Assembly: GCA_004323695.1 (NCBI GenBank)
Contig: SCRU01000183.1
Coordinates: 1 to 56,042 of the forward strand
Length of the DNA: 56,042 bases
Source of the DNA: Burkholderiaceae bacterium
Lineage (GTDB): Bacteria > Pseudomonadota > Gammaproteobacteria > Burkholderiales > Burkholderiaceae_C
Direction: 5' to 3'
How positions within the stretch are numbered: the stretch's first letter is position 1; every line of letters begins with the position of its first letter. The position numbers and the translations under genes were made by a program. The notes beneath the pieces were generated by a model. The model saw only the letters and a program-made list of their open reading frames with translations. It did no database searches and was not told the DNA's origin. Shown one piece after another: positions 8,198 to 16,140 of this stretch.

Positions 8198-9337
8198 ATG
8201 AAAAAGACATTATTGGCCTCTGCCATTGTCATTGCGTTCGGCTTCAGCGGAGTCGCGCTCGCCAACGGCGTCGATCAGGACACGGTCTTCGGAAGCAACG
8301 CGAACACCACGACGACGACCAATAACCATACCAATGTGAAAGTCAAGGTAAATGCGAAACTGGACACCAGTGCGGCGAGCGCCAGCAACAATTCGGCGGC
8401 GCTCAGCGATTCGTGGGGCTCCTTCTCCAACGCCTTCAACAAGACGACGGCGGTGGCCAAGAGTGAACTGACCGGCACGGTCACTGGCAACTCTGTACAC
8501 AACATCGGTAATGCCGCGATCAATTTGGGTAGTGCCAACGGCGGCACAGGGAATGGCGGGCACGGTGGCACGGGGAATGGTGGGTCGGCCTCGGGCTCTG
8601 GCACAGGCGGCAACGGCGCCGTGGGCAACGGTGCGGTGGGTGCGTCCGCGAGATCCACCAACGGCAGTGCGACCAACGGAGGTGCCAGTAACGGTGGAGC
8701 CTTGGGGGTCGGGGTTGGCCTCGGCGGTGGGGGCAGTGCAAGTGGCGACAACGCTGGTGGTCAGGCTGGGGCTTTGGGTGCCGGCTTGGGCGGCGGCGGC
8801 AGCGGTGGCAGCGGCGGCGCGCGCAGCGGCAATGGCGGCAATGGGGGCAGCCTCTTGGGCGGCGGCGGCGGCAACAGCAATGGCAATGGTGGAAACGGCG
8901 CTGGCGGTGGGAGCGGTGGCGGGCTGGGTGTGGGTCTTGCAGGCGCAGGCGGCAGCAGTGGCACTCGCACCGGCGGGGCCGGCACTGGAGAAGGTGCCGG
9001 CCTGGCGAGCAATGGCAGCGCGACCAACGGTAGCGCGACCAACGGTGGCAGTTCTGCCGGCAACGGTGGTAACGGCGGCAGTGGCACGGGCGGTATGGGT
9101 GGGGCGGGCAGCGGCGGTACCAACATGGCTGCCGGTGGCGCGGGCGGTGTCGGCCAGGGCGGTACGGGCGGCAACGGTGGTTTGAACGCAGCGGACGCCG
9201 GGGCCTTCAACATGTCCAACAGCATGAGCAGTGTCGGACAGTCCGCCGCGGGCATCATGATGGCCAGCCAGAACAGCGGCATGTCGTCGCTGGTGCAGCA
9301 AAGCGTGAACGTGATGGCGAATCTGGCTGTTCACTGA
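8198..9337 (+). CDS. Secreted Gly/Asn/Ser-rich low-complexity protein, candidate amyloid (FapC-like) subunit
   Basis: 379 residues from an ATG preceded by AAGGAGAG; the upstream in-frame ATG at 8027 lies before the sigma-54 promoter and is not used. A Sec signal ends at GVALA (residue 22). The mature protein has an ordered N-terminal part with NSVHNIGNAAINLGSANGG, a long centre built almost only of Gly, Asn, Ser, Ala and Thr (units such as GGNGG and GSATN), and a conserved-looking tail, NSGMSSLVQQSVNVMANLAVH. There is no cysteine, unlike the C-terminal CxxC I recall for Pseudomonas FapB and FapC. It is the first gene after the sigma-54 promoter, followed by an RNA hairpin. Position, composition and export suggest the major fibre subunit; aggregation itself is not shown by sequence. 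Confidence 0.7.
   Translation: MKKTLLASAIVIAFGFSGVALANGVDQDTVFGSNANTTTTTNNHTNVKVKVNAKLDTSAASASNNSAALSDSWGSFSNAFNKTTAVAKSELTGTVTGNSVHNIGNAAINLGSANGGTGNGGHGGTGNGGSASGSGTGGNGAVGNGAVGASARSTNGSATNGGASNGGALGVGVGLGGGGSASGDNAGGQAGALGAGLGGGGSGGSGGARSGNGGNGGSLLGGGGGNSNGNGGNGAGGGSGGGLGVGLAGAGGSSGTRTGGAGTGEGAGLASNGSATNGSATNGGSSAGNGGNGGSGTGGMGGAGSGGTNMAAGGAGGVGQGGTGGNGGLNAADAGAFNMSNSMSSVGQSAAGIMMASQNSGMSSLVQQSVNVMANLAVH
9009..9050 (+). repeat. Short tandem repeat inside the glycine-rich gene
   Basis: Imperfect 15-bp units centred on AGCGCGACCAACGG encode successive NGSAT steps; a related copy occurs near 8661. This sort of in-frame repeat can expand or contract and change fibre length between strains. 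Confidence 0.6.
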
Positions 9338-9362
9338 GCGCGGCGGAGCTCCGCATCAGGTC

Positions 9363-9389
9363 ATGGAGCACTTCCTGGAGGTGCTTCAT
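9363..9389 (+). other. Intergenic hairpin after the glycine-rich gene
   Basis: ATGGAGCACTT pairs with AGGTGCTTCAT (11 pairs, two of them G-U) around CCTGG, 25 bases after the stop codon. There is no U-tract. Such a hairpin after the first gene commonly protects or terminates part of the message and would raise the first product over the next three. Confidence 0.5.
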
Positions 9390-9441
9390 GGCCGGGTGAC
9401 GAGCGTTCGAGCCCAGTGCGGATCAGAAAAGGGGAGCCATC

Positions 9442-9801
9442 ATGCGTTTATTGCGCTACTCTTTGTTTTTCCTCGCGGTGCTGCCCGCGCTGGTGCCGGC
9501 ACCCGCAACTGCCCAGACCCCGGCGGCCGCCGAGGCTGCGGGGGCGGACAGCGCGGTCAGCTTCGGCTATCCGGTCAATGGCACTGCGTTGGCCAGCCAT
9601 CGCGGCGGCGACCTGACCCTCACGAACACGACGCTGTCTGGCGTCACGGCGGAGAACTCCGCGAGCCAGGTGGTGACGGGCACGAATGCGATCGGTGGTG
9701 GCTCGTTTGCGAACCTCAGCGGCATTCCGGTGGTGATCCAGAACACCGGCGCCAACGTTCTGATCCAGAACGCCGTCACGCTGAATCTGCAGTTGAAGTA
9801 A
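9442..9801 (+). CDS. Small secreted protein sharing the C-terminal motif of the amyloid candidate (possible nucleator)
   Basis: 119 residues. A Sec signal covers about 1-25 (cleavage after TATA). The mature part is only about 94 residues, with no cysteine. The last 19 residues, NTGANVLIQNAVTLNLQLK, align without gaps to the tail NSGMSSLVQQSVNVMANL of the preceding glycine-rich protein (pattern N-[ST]-G-x3-L-[IV]-Q-x-[AS]-V). Short secreted partners of this kind act as nucleators (CsgB, FapB) or chaperones (FapA) in known systems. I cannot name a family. A Shine-Dalgarno GGGGAG precedes the ATG, and the peptidase gene follows 13 bp later. Confidence 0.65.
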   Translation: MRLLRYSLFFLAVLPALVPAPATAQTPAAAEAAGADSAVSFGYPVNGTALASHRGGDLTLTNTTLSGVTAENSASQVVTGTNAIGGGSFANLSGIPVVIQNTGANVLIQNAVTLNLQLK

Positions 9802-9814
9802 GCGGGAGCGGTTC

Positions 9815-10498
9815 ATGCGTGCTTTCCTGTTGGCCGCCCTGGTAGCGGGGGTGTGCCATGCGCAGATTCCAGCGCCTCGGATCGACCTGCCGAGCATGGG
9901 CGGCGGTGACTACGCCATGCCGGTCACCAGCATCAAGCAGGAGCGCCAGGCGAGCACCTTGCTGCAGCAATACGATTTCAGCTGCGGTTCGGCGGCGATC
10001 GCCACGCTGCTGACGTATCAATACGGTTACCCGATCACCGAACGCGCCGTGTTCGACGAGATGTATGCGCACGGTGACCAGGCCAAAATCCAGCGGGAAG
10101 GCTTTTCGTTGCTCGACATGAAGCGCTTCCTGGCGGACCACGGGTTCGATGCCGACGGCTTCAATCAGCCGCTGGACAAGCTCAGTGAAGCGCGCATCCC
10201 GGCGATCGTGCTGATCAACCAGAATGGCTACCATCATTTCGTGGTGATCAAGGGATTGCATGCCGACCGGGTGCTGATCGGGGATCCGGCGCGGGGCACG
10301 CGCGCGATGCCCCGCGCGGCGTTCGAGGCGATCTGGGAAAGCCATCTGCTGTTTGTCATCCATAACCGGATGGACAAGGCCAGATTCAACCTTGCGGCGG
10401 ATTGGCGCGCGGCGCCTCGTTCGCCGCTGAGCGCGGGGATCGACAGGGCCGGGTTGGGCGGCATCACGCTGCCCAAGCTGGGCCAGGGAGCATTCTGA
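9815..10498 (+). CDS. Periplasmic C39-family cysteine peptidase (FapD-like)
   Basis: 227 residues. A signal peptide ends near CHA (residue 16). The papain-like C39 fold is marked by the oxyanion Gln51 and catalytic Cys57 (QQYDFSCGSAA), the catalytic His141 (GYHHFVVIKG) and Asp157 (VLIGDPARG), all intact. It has no ABC transporter domains, as in FapD and unlike bacteriocin exporters. C39 enzymes classically cut after Gly-Gly; in Fap systems FapD is needed for export. The stop codon overlaps the next start (ATGA), so the two are translationally coupled. The C-terminal 40 residues are non-conserved by eye. Confidence 0.85.
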   Translation: MRAFLLAALVAGVCHAQIPAPRIDLPSMGGGDYAMPVTSIKQERQASTLLQQYDFSCGSAAIATLLTYQYGYPITERAVFDEMYAHGDQAKIQREGFSLLDMKRFLADHGFDADGFNQPLDKLSEARIPAIVLINQNGYHHFVVIKGLHADRVLIGDPARGTRAMPRAAFEAIWESHLLFVIHNRMDKARFNLAADWRAAPRSPLSAGIDRAGLGGITLPKLGQGAF

Positions 10499-11154
10499 TG
10501 AAATACCTGACATTTCGTTTGCACCGCACCAGCGCGCTCCCGTGTGTGCTCGCAAGTGCCTGTCTGCTGACCGGTGTTCCTTTGGCGGCGCAGGCCGCCG
10601 TGAATCTTGGGCAGCACAGTGAAGTATGGATGGCCGCCAGCAACCGGACACTGGACAGCATGCGGGGCGGCTTCGATCTGGGCGCGGGGCTGCTGGTGTC
10701 GTTCGGCATTACACGGTCCGTTGCCATCAACGGCAGCCTGATTGTCACGACCTCGTTCAACATTCCCAATCTGAGCATGATCACGCCGGCGCAGGCCGCC
10801 CTTGTCAATCAGCAGGTGGGTCGCTTCAACCTGGTGCAAAACGGCCCCGGCAACACCGTTCAGCCATCATCCACAACCGTCGCCGCGAGTTCCGTTTCAC
10901 CGGGACCGCTTACCGTGAACACGACGGCGCCGGGGGCCGGCACGGGGAGCACTACCGTGGGCAGCGCCACGGTGACTTCTGCTCCGATCAATGGCGCGTC
11001 GCTGGGCACGTTCATCCAGAATACCTTGAACAACCAGCAAATACAGAGCCAGACCGTGATCAACGCCAGCACCAACAGCCTGGGCATGTACAAGGTGATG
11101 AACATGTACAGCGGACTGAATGCAGCACAGCTGAACTCGCTGGGCACACGATAG
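10498..11154 (+). CDS. Secreted FapE-like protein with a double-glycine motif
   Basis: 218 residues, start fixed by the ATGA overlap with the peptidase gene. The signal sequence is long and ends near AAQA (residue 33). At residues 52-59 it has LDSMRGGF, followed by DLGAGLLVSFGITRSVAINGSL, an ordered beta-rich segment. The centre is Thr/Ser/Ala-rich and the C-terminal part is Asn/Gln-rich (TFIQNTLNNQQIQSQTVINAS). LxxMRGG matches positions -7, -4, -2 and -1 of a double-glycine processing site, a plausible C39 target. The position after the peptidase matches FapE in Pseudomonas fapABCDEF. The FapE assignment rests on order and composition, not on remembered sequence identity. Confidence 0.6.
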   Translation: MKYLTFRLHRTSALPCVLASACLLTGVPLAAQAAVNLGQHSEVWMAASNRTLDSMRGGFDLGAGLLVSFGITRSVAINGSLIVTTSFNIPNLSMITPAQAALVNQQVGRFNLVQNGPGNTVQPSSTTVAASSVSPGPLTVNTTAPGAGTGSTTVGSATVTSAPINGASLGTFIQNTLNNQQIQSQTVINASTNSLGMYKVMNMYSGLNAAQLNSLGTR

Positions 11155-11183
11155 GCGGGGCGCGGGGCTGCGCTCGGCCGTGC

Positions 11184-11189
11184 TAGAAT
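11184..11189 (+). promoter_or_regulatory. Extended -10 element of tRNA-Arg
   Basis: TGC-TAGAAT, 10 bases before the tRNA. The TGn extension compensates for the lack of a clear -35 hexamer. Confidence 0.5.
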
Positions 11190-11199
11190 TCTCTGCTGC

Positions 11200-11276
11200 G
11201 CGGCTGTAGCTCAGTTGGATAGAGTACTTGGCTACGAACCAAGGGGTCGTGGGTTCAATTCCTGCCAGCCGCACCA
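11200..11276 (+). tRNA. tRNA-Arg (anticodon ACG)
   Basis: 77 bases with encoded CCA. The acceptor GCGGCTG pairs with CAGCCGC. Anticodon stem CTTGG/CCAAG encloses CTACGAA, giving ACG, which is deaminated to ICG to read CGU, CGC and CGA. The T arm is GGGTTCAATTCC. It marks the boundary between the amyloid-like cluster and conserved housekeeping genes, and tRNA genes are frequent insertion points, so it may have served as the entry site of the cluster. Confidence 0.97.
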
Positions 11277-11282
11277 ATTCAT

Positions 11283-11312
11283 AAGCCCGCAATCCATGAT
11301 TGCGGGCTTTTT
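11283..11312 (+). terminator. Rho-independent terminator after tRNA-Arg
   Basis: AAGCCCGCAATC, CAT, GATTGCGGGCTT, then a T-run. It ends 19 bases before the greB start, so it also sits in the greB leader. Confidence 0.85.
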
Positions 11313-11331
11313 CGTTGTTCCTGGAGCCACC

Positions 11332-11883
11332 ATGAACAAGGCATTTACGAAAGAGTCAGATCAGGACGACGACGACCCCTTGCCGGCGCCGTTGCCCGCG
11401 GGCGGGAAAAACTACATCACGCCTTCGGGTTTTGCCCGGTTGCGGGCCGAATTGCTGGCGTTGATGGATGACGAACGACCCAAGGTGGTCGAGGCCGTGC
11501 ATTGGGCCGCCCGCAACGGGGATCGCTCGGAAAACGGCGACTATCTGTATGGCAAGAAACGTCTGCGTGAAATCGATCGGCGTATCCGTTTCCTGACGAA
11601 GCGGCTGGAGATTGCCGAGGTGACCGATCCAGGCGTCCACCTTGGCAGCGACCAGGTCTTTTTCGGGGCGACCGTCACTTACGCGGATGCGGCCGGCGCC
11701 GAACGCTCGGTCACGATTCTCGGCATCGATGAAGCGGACAGCTCGGCGGGGCAGGTGAGCTGGATAGCACCGATTGCCCGGGCGTTCCTGAAGGCCCGGG
11801 AGGGAGATATGGTCAAACTGACGACACCCTCGGGGGTGCATGAACTGGAAATTCTGGCCGTGCGCTACCCGGCCGCATCCTGA
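11332..11883 (+). CDS. greB: Transcript cleavage factor GreB
   Basis: 183 residues. GreB enters the RNA polymerase secondary channel and rescues backtracked complexes by stimulating transcript cleavage. The N-terminal coiled-coil hairpin with the acidic tip (GDRSENGDYLYGKKRLREIDRRIRFLTKRL) has the GreB form, and the C-terminal FKBP-like domain includes SWIAPIARAFLKAREGD. An extra acidic N-terminal tail (DQDDDD) precedes the conserved start YITPSGFARLRAEL, as in many betaproteobacterial GreB proteins. The start has CTGGAG upstream. Confidence 0.94.
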   Translation: MNKAFTKESDQDDDDPLPAPLPAGGKNYITPSGFARLRAELLALMDDERPKVVEAVHWAARNGDRSENGDYLYGKKRLREIDRRIRFLTKRLEIAEVTDPGVHLGSDQVFFGATVTYADAAGAERSVTILGIDEADSSAGQVSWIAPIARAFLKAREGDMVKLTTPSGVHELEILAVRYPAAS

Positions 11884-11892
11884 GACACCGCG

Positions 11893-14166
11893 TCAGGCGC
11901 TGGGGATGGCCCGCACCACCCTCAAGACCGAAGGGGTGCGCTTCAAGTTGCGCAGGACCGACTCCAGGTGCGTGCGATCGCGCACCGCAATCACAAAGCG
12001 CAAATCGGTCGCATCCTGGGCAATTTCATCGCTCATGTCGATGTGGGTGATATCCGCCTCCGCCGCGGCCAGCGCCGCAGCGACCCGGGCCAGAACACCT
12101 TTGCCGTTGTGCACCGTCGTGACGATGCTGGTCTCGAAGGTGCGCACCGGCTCGTCGGACCAGCTCACGGTGATGAACCGCTCGCTGTCCTTGTGCTGCA
12201 GGCGCTGGGCCACCGCGCAGTCGGCGGTGTGCACCACCAGGCCCTCGCCGCGCCCGAGATAGCCGACGATGTCGTCGCCCGGGACCGGCCGGCAGCACAG
12301 GGCGAACTGGACCGACGCGTTCTCGCTGCCATCCAGGGTGACGGCTCCCTGCGACACATGGTCATGGGCCGTGTAGCGCTCGCGGGTCATCAGGACAGCA
12401 TCCGGCTTTTCGCCGCTTTCGCTGAGCAGGGTCATCAGGCGCTTGGCCACGATGCTCGCAATTCTTTTGCCCAGACCCAGATCGGTCAGCAGTTCCTCGC
12501 GGTTGCGGCTGCCGGTGAAGCGCAGCAACTTGTCCCAGATGGCTTGATGCGCCGCGTCATTCTCGGGCAACTTCTCCATGCCTTCCGCGCGCAGAGCCTG
12601 GGTGAGCAATTTCTCCCCCAATCCCTGCGACTCGGCGTAAGCCAGGGTCTTGAGATGGTGCCGTATCTTGGAGCGTGCCCGGCCGGTCCGCACGAACCCG
12701 AGCCACGCGGGGTTCGGCGCCGACACCGGCGCGGTGATGACTTCGATCACGTCGCCATTTTGCAATTCGGTCCTCAGGGGAACCTGCTCGCCGTTGATCT
12801 TGGCCGCCACGGTGCGGTCGCCCACATTGCTGTGGATGGCGTACGCAAAATCGACCACCGTCGCGCCGCGGGGCAACGCCATGATCTGGCTTTTGGGCGT
12901 GAACACATAGACCGCGTCGGGAAACAGGTCGACCTTGACGTGGTCCCAGAATTCCGCCGCATCGTGCGTCTCGTACTGGATTTCGAGCAGCGACTGCAGC
13001 CACTGGGATCCCAGGCGTTCCGCGTTGGCGTCGCCCGGCTCGCTGGCCTTGTACAGCCAGTGCGCGGCGATGCCGGACTCGGCCACCACGTTCATTCCTT
13101 CCGTGCGCAACTGGAATTCGACGTTGACGCCCGAGGGGCCGACCAGCGTGGTGTGCAGCGACTGGTAGCCGTTCACCTTGGCAATGGCGATATGGTCCTT
13201 GAACTTGCCGGGAACGGGTTTGTACAACTGGTGCAAGACACCCAGCGCCTTGTAGCAATCCGGAATATCGGACACGATCACCCGAAAGCCATAGATGTCG
13301 GTGACCTGGGCAAAGCTCAGGTGCTTGTCCGTCATCTTGCTGTAGATCGAATACAGGCTCTTTTCGCGCCCGAACACGCGCACCTGCATCTGCGCCGCGG
13401 CGAATACGGCCTCCACCTCGCGCTGCACTTTCTGGATCAGGTCGCGCCCGCGGCTGCGCGCCTTGGCCACGGCCTTGGACAGCACGCCGTAGCGCCAGGG
13501 GCGCAAATGGCTGAACGCCAGGTCCTGAAGCTCCCGATAGGTCTGGTTCAAACCGAGCCGGTGCGCGATCGGGGCATAAATATCCAGCGTCTCCGAGGAA
13601 ATGCGCTTCCACTTTTCACGCGGCACATCCGACAGGGTTCGCATGTTGTGGGTGCGATCCGCCAGCTTGATCAGAATGACGCGTACATCGCGCGCCATGG
13701 CCAGCAACATCTTGCGAAACGACTCGGCCTGATTCTCTTCGCGCGTGGTGAATTGCAACTTGTCGAGCTTGGTCAGCCCATCGACCAATTCGGCCACCGG
13801 GGCGCCAAAACGTTCGATCAGGTCCGTCTTGGTGACACCGCAGTCTTCGATGGCATCGTGCAGCAGCGCGGCCATCAGGGCCTGCGCGTCCAGCTTCCAT
13901 TCGGCGCAGCGGGCCGCCACGGCAATCGGATGCGTGATGTAGGGTTCGCCGTTGTTGCGGATTTGCCCGAGATGGGCCTGGTCCGCGAAGCGATAGGCCA
14001 GCCGGACCTGCTCGACCTCGGAGGCTTCCAGATAGTCGAGCCGGGCGGTGAGCCCGGCAAAGCTGGCGGCCGCCGCATTCGCCGCGGCCACGCCGGCTTC
14101 GCTAGCGTTCTGGCCAGTCGAAGCCCTGCCGCCCGCGGCAGGGTTGAGGGTAAGCACGGCGCCCAT
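11893..14166 (-). CDS. spoT: Bifunctional (p)ppGpp synthetase/hydrolase (SpoT/Rsh)
   Basis: 757 residues. In order: an HD hydrolase domain with catalytic HD at 103-104 (LLHDAIEDCG) and THP at 79-80, the synthetase domain (GYQSLHTTLVGPSG), a TGS domain (VYVFTPKSQIMALPRGATVVDFAYAIHS) and a C-terminal ACT domain. The intact HD motif supports hydrolysis and therefore SpoT rather than RelA. It lies downstream of rpoZ and gmk as in other proteobacteria, but a strong hairpin terminator separates rpoZ from spoT, so it probably has its own promoter. The Ala-rich first 35 residues are non-conserved and a slightly later start is possible. Confidence 0.94.
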   Translation of the reverse strand: MGAVLTLNPAAGGRASTGQNASEAGVAAANAAAASFAGLTARLDYLEASEVEQVRLAYRFADQAHLGQIRNNGEPYITHPIAVAARCAEWKLDAQALMAALLHDAIEDCGVTKTDLIERFGAPVAELVDGLTKLDKLQFTTREENQAESFRKMLLAMARDVRVILIKLADRTHNMRTLSDVPREKWKRISSETLDIYAPIAHRLGLNQTYRELQDLAFSHLRPWRYGVLSKAVAKARSRGRDLIQKVQREVEAVFAAAQMQVRVFGREKSLYSIYSKMTDKHLSFAQVTDIYGFRVIVSDIPDCYKALGVLHQLYKPVPGKFKDHIAIAKVNGYQSLHTTLVGPSGVNVEFQLRTEGMNVVAESGIAAHWLYKASEPGDANAERLGSQWLQSLLEIQYETHDAAEFWDHVKVDLFPDAVYVFTPKSQIMALPRGATVVDFAYAIHSNVGDRTVAAKINGEQVPLRTELQNGDVIEVITAPVSAPNPAWLGFVRTGRARSKIRHHLKTLAYAESQGLGEKLLTQALRAEGMEKLPENDAAHQAIWDKLLRFTGSRNREELLTDLGLGKRIASIVAKRLMTLLSESGEKPDAVLMTRERYTAHDHVSQGAVTLDGSENASVQFALCCRPVPGDDIVGYLGRGEGLVVHTADCAVAQRLQHKDSERFITVSWSDEPVRTFETSIVTTVHNGKGVLARVAAALAAAEADITHIDMSDEIAQDATDLRFVIAVRDRTHLESVLRNLKRTPSVLRVVRAIPSA

Positions 14167-14211
14167 CCCCTAACTGTAGCGCGGCGCGCGCCATCGCGCG
14201 ACCGGGCAGAA

Positions 14212-14238
14212 AAAAAGCACCGGGTCGCGGTGCTTTTT
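14212..14238. terminator. Bidirectional terminator between rpoZ and spoT
   Basis: AAAAAGCACCG and CGGTGCTTTTT form an 11-bp stem around GGTCG, with a T-run on both strands. On the minus strand it follows rpoZ by 20 bases and precedes spoT. Confidence 0.85.
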
Positions 14239-14258
14239 AGGGAGCGATCAAGGCGCGT

Positions 14259-14462
14259 TCAGCTCGGAACTTTCTTGAGCATTTCAAGCCCGATCTTGCC
14301 TGCGGCAATTTCGCGCAGCGCGGTCACGCCCGGCTTGTTCTTGCTCTCGATCTTGGCGGCGTGGCCCTGGCTCAGCATGCGGGCGCGGTAGGTGGCCGCC
14401 AGCACCAGCTGGAAACGGTTCGGGATTTGCAGCAGGCAATCTTCGACGGTGATGCGGGCCAT
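14259..14462 (-). CDS. rpoZ: RNA polymerase omega subunit
   Basis: 67 residues starting [10 protein letters not shown], the family N-terminus; the in-frame ATG 17 codons upstream is not conserved. Omega helps fold and assemble the beta-prime subunit and mediates part of the ppGpp effect in enterobacteria. The motif [16 protein letters not shown] is typical. It lies 16 bp after gmk on the minus strand. Confidence 0.95.
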   Translation of the reverse strand: MARITVEDCLLQIPNRFQLVLAATYRARMLSQGHAAKIESKNKPGVTALREIAAGKIGLEMLKKVPS

Positions 14463-14478
14463 GAAGCTCTCCGGTGAT

Positions 14479-15099
14479 CTATGAAATATGAAGTGTCTGG
14501 AAGGTGTCGGCACGCGCGCGGCGCTGCACCGAGAATTTGAGCCGTTGCGCGTGCACGATCGCTTTCAGGTCGAACAGGGCGCGCTCGAACAACTCGTTGA
14601 TTATAACGAAGTCGAACTCGTGCGCCTGCGCCACCTCCACGGCCGCATTCTTCATCCGCACCTCGACAGACTCCGGCGAGTCTTCGCCGCGGCGCTCCAG
14701 GCGTGCGCGCAGTTCTTCCCAACTGGGCGGGAGGATGAAGATCAGCACGGCGTTGGCAAAGGTTTTCTTGATCTGCACCGCGCCCTGGAAATCAATTTCG
14801 AGGATCACGTCGGCGCCCTGGGCGATCCGCTCCTCGATGGCCTTCTTGGATGTCCCATAGCGAAAACCGTGCACATTCGCCCATTCGACAAAGGCGCTGT
14901 TCAAAATCATCGCGTCGAATTCCGCCTGGGAGACGAAGAAGTATTCCCTGCCGTGCTTTTCCTGGCCGCGCGGCGCCCGCGTCGTGTGCGACACCGAGGG
15001 CAGCACCCGCGCGTCGAGCTCCATCAAGGCCTTCACGAGACTGGATTTACCCGCTCCGCTGGGAGCGGCGACGACGAACAAATTACCGGGATAGTCCAT
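14479..15099 (-). CDS. gmk: Guanylate kinase
   Basis: 206 residues. It converts GMP to GDP with ATP. The P-loop is [16 protein letters not shown] near residues 9-24, with the GMP-binding [20 protein letters not shown] after it and the lid segment [11 protein letters not shown]. Length is normal. It shares the strand with yicC upstream and rpoZ downstream, a widely conserved proteobacterial arrangement. Confidence 0.96.
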   Translation of the reverse strand: MDYPGNLFVVAAPSGAGKSSLVKALMELDARVLPSVSHTTRAPRGQEKHGREYFFVSQAEFDAMILNSAFVEWANVHGFRYGTSKKAIEERIAQGADVILEIDFQGAVQIKKTFANAVLIFILPPSWEELRARLERRGEDSPESVEVRMKNAAVEVAQAHEFDFVIINELFERALFDLKAIVHAQRLKFSVQRRARADTFQTLHIS

Positions 15100-15135
15100 G
15101 TGGGTTATGGGTAATATGCTATCAATAATGTAGTT

Positions 15136-16053
15136 TTACTCAATATTCTGCACCTGCTCGCGCATCTGTTCGACCAGCACCTTCATATCGACGGAGACAT
15201 GCGTGAGTTCCAGAGTCGCCGATTTCGAGCCTAACGTGTTGGCCTCGCGGTGCAACTCCTGAATCAAAAAGTCCAGCCGCTTGCCGATTTCACCGCCTTT
15301 TTTCAGCAAGCGCTCGATCTCATCCAGATGCGATGCCAACCGGGTCAACTCCTCGGCGACGTCGATCCGGATGGCGAAGGCCGTGGCCTCGGTCAGGGCG
15401 CGGTCCTGCGCCGCTTCGGGCGGCGCGGTGCCTTCGGCAAGCGCCATCGCGTCATGCCAGCGCTGCAGGAATCGGCTGCGCTGCTGTTCAACCGCCGCAG
15501 GCACCAGCGGGCCTGCCTGCCGGGTCAGTTCGCGCAGTTGGGCCAGGTGCCCGAGCAGCATCGCGGCGAGTCGGGCGCCTTCGCGCTCCCGGGCGGCCAG
15601 CAGCGCCTGCAAGGCCGTGCCCGCCAGTTCCGTCACCGCCCCGCTCCAGTCGGTATCGGACGCGCTCTCGGTGCCAGACAGGCGGATGACGTCGGCCACG
15701 CCGAGCGGTGCGGCGTCGGGCAGCCAGGCCCGTATGCCATCCTGCAGGGCGTTCAGGCGCTGCAGCAGACGCGGGGACGGTTCGGGCAGTGGACTCGAGG
15801 CGGTGTTGCCCAGTACGACGCGAACCTCGATCTTGCCGCGTTTGAGTGCAGCGGTCAGCCGCTCGCGCAGCGCCGGTTCATGCTGGCGAAGCTCGTCGGG
15901 CAGGCGCAGGGTCAGGTCCAGAAAGCGGCTGTTGACAGAGCGGATTTCGAGCCCGAGGCGCACCGGCGCCGGGCCTTTCGAGTCGGACTCGGCGGCGGTC
16001 GCGCCGGCGCTGCGCTGAGCGCTCGCGTACCCTGTCATGCTGTAAACTGGCAT
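15136..16053 (-). CDS. yicC: YicC family endoribonuclease-like protein
   Basis: 305 residues from MPVYSMTGYASAQ, the family start; an ATG 15 codons upstream is not conserved. The C-terminal DUF1732 region ends RLDFLIQELHREANTLGSKS...VDMKVLVEQMREQVQNIE, matching YicC. The family has been linked to endoribonuclease activity and small-RNA decay in enterobacteria. The neighbour gmk is 36 bp downstream across a short AT-rich stretch. Confidence 0.93.
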   Translation of the reverse strand: MPVYSMTGYASAQRSAGATAAESDSKGPAPVRLGLEIRSVNSRFLDLTLRLPDELRQHEPALRERLTAALKRGKIEVRVVLGNTASSPLPEPSPRLLQRLNALQDGIRAWLPDAAPLGVADVIRLSGTESASDTDWSGAVTELAGTALQALLAAREREGARLAAMLLGHLAQLRELTRQAGPLVPAAVEQQRSRFLQRWHDAMALAEGTAPPEAAQDRALTEATAFAIRIDVAEELTRLASHLDEIERLLKKGGEIGKRLDFLIQELHREANTLGSKSATLELTHVSVDMKVLVEQMREQVQNIE

Positions 16054-16140
16054 TGCAAAAGCGTTCGTTGGTGGTCGTTGCGTGGCCGCCTTGAACAACC
16101 ACTCACTCCCGGATTGTCACAGGCCCGCCCGCCCGCAATT

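Noticed and set aside
8500-9200. Repetitive DNA considered as a CRISPR array or PE_PGRS gene
   Set aside because: Repeats are short, in frame and without unique spacers; no cas genes are near. PE_PGRS-like composition is convergent, and no PE domain is present.
8210-9334. Long open frame opposite the glycine-rich gene
   Set aside because: The repetitive GC-rich gene opens every frame. Only the plus frame has a signal peptide, a Shine-Dalgarno and a promoter.
11968-14391. Open frame of about 800 codons opposite spoT
   Set aside because: It is the antisense shadow of spoT in GC-rich DNA. The spoT frame has the full domain set, and the antisense product is His/Gln/Arg-rich with no family motif.
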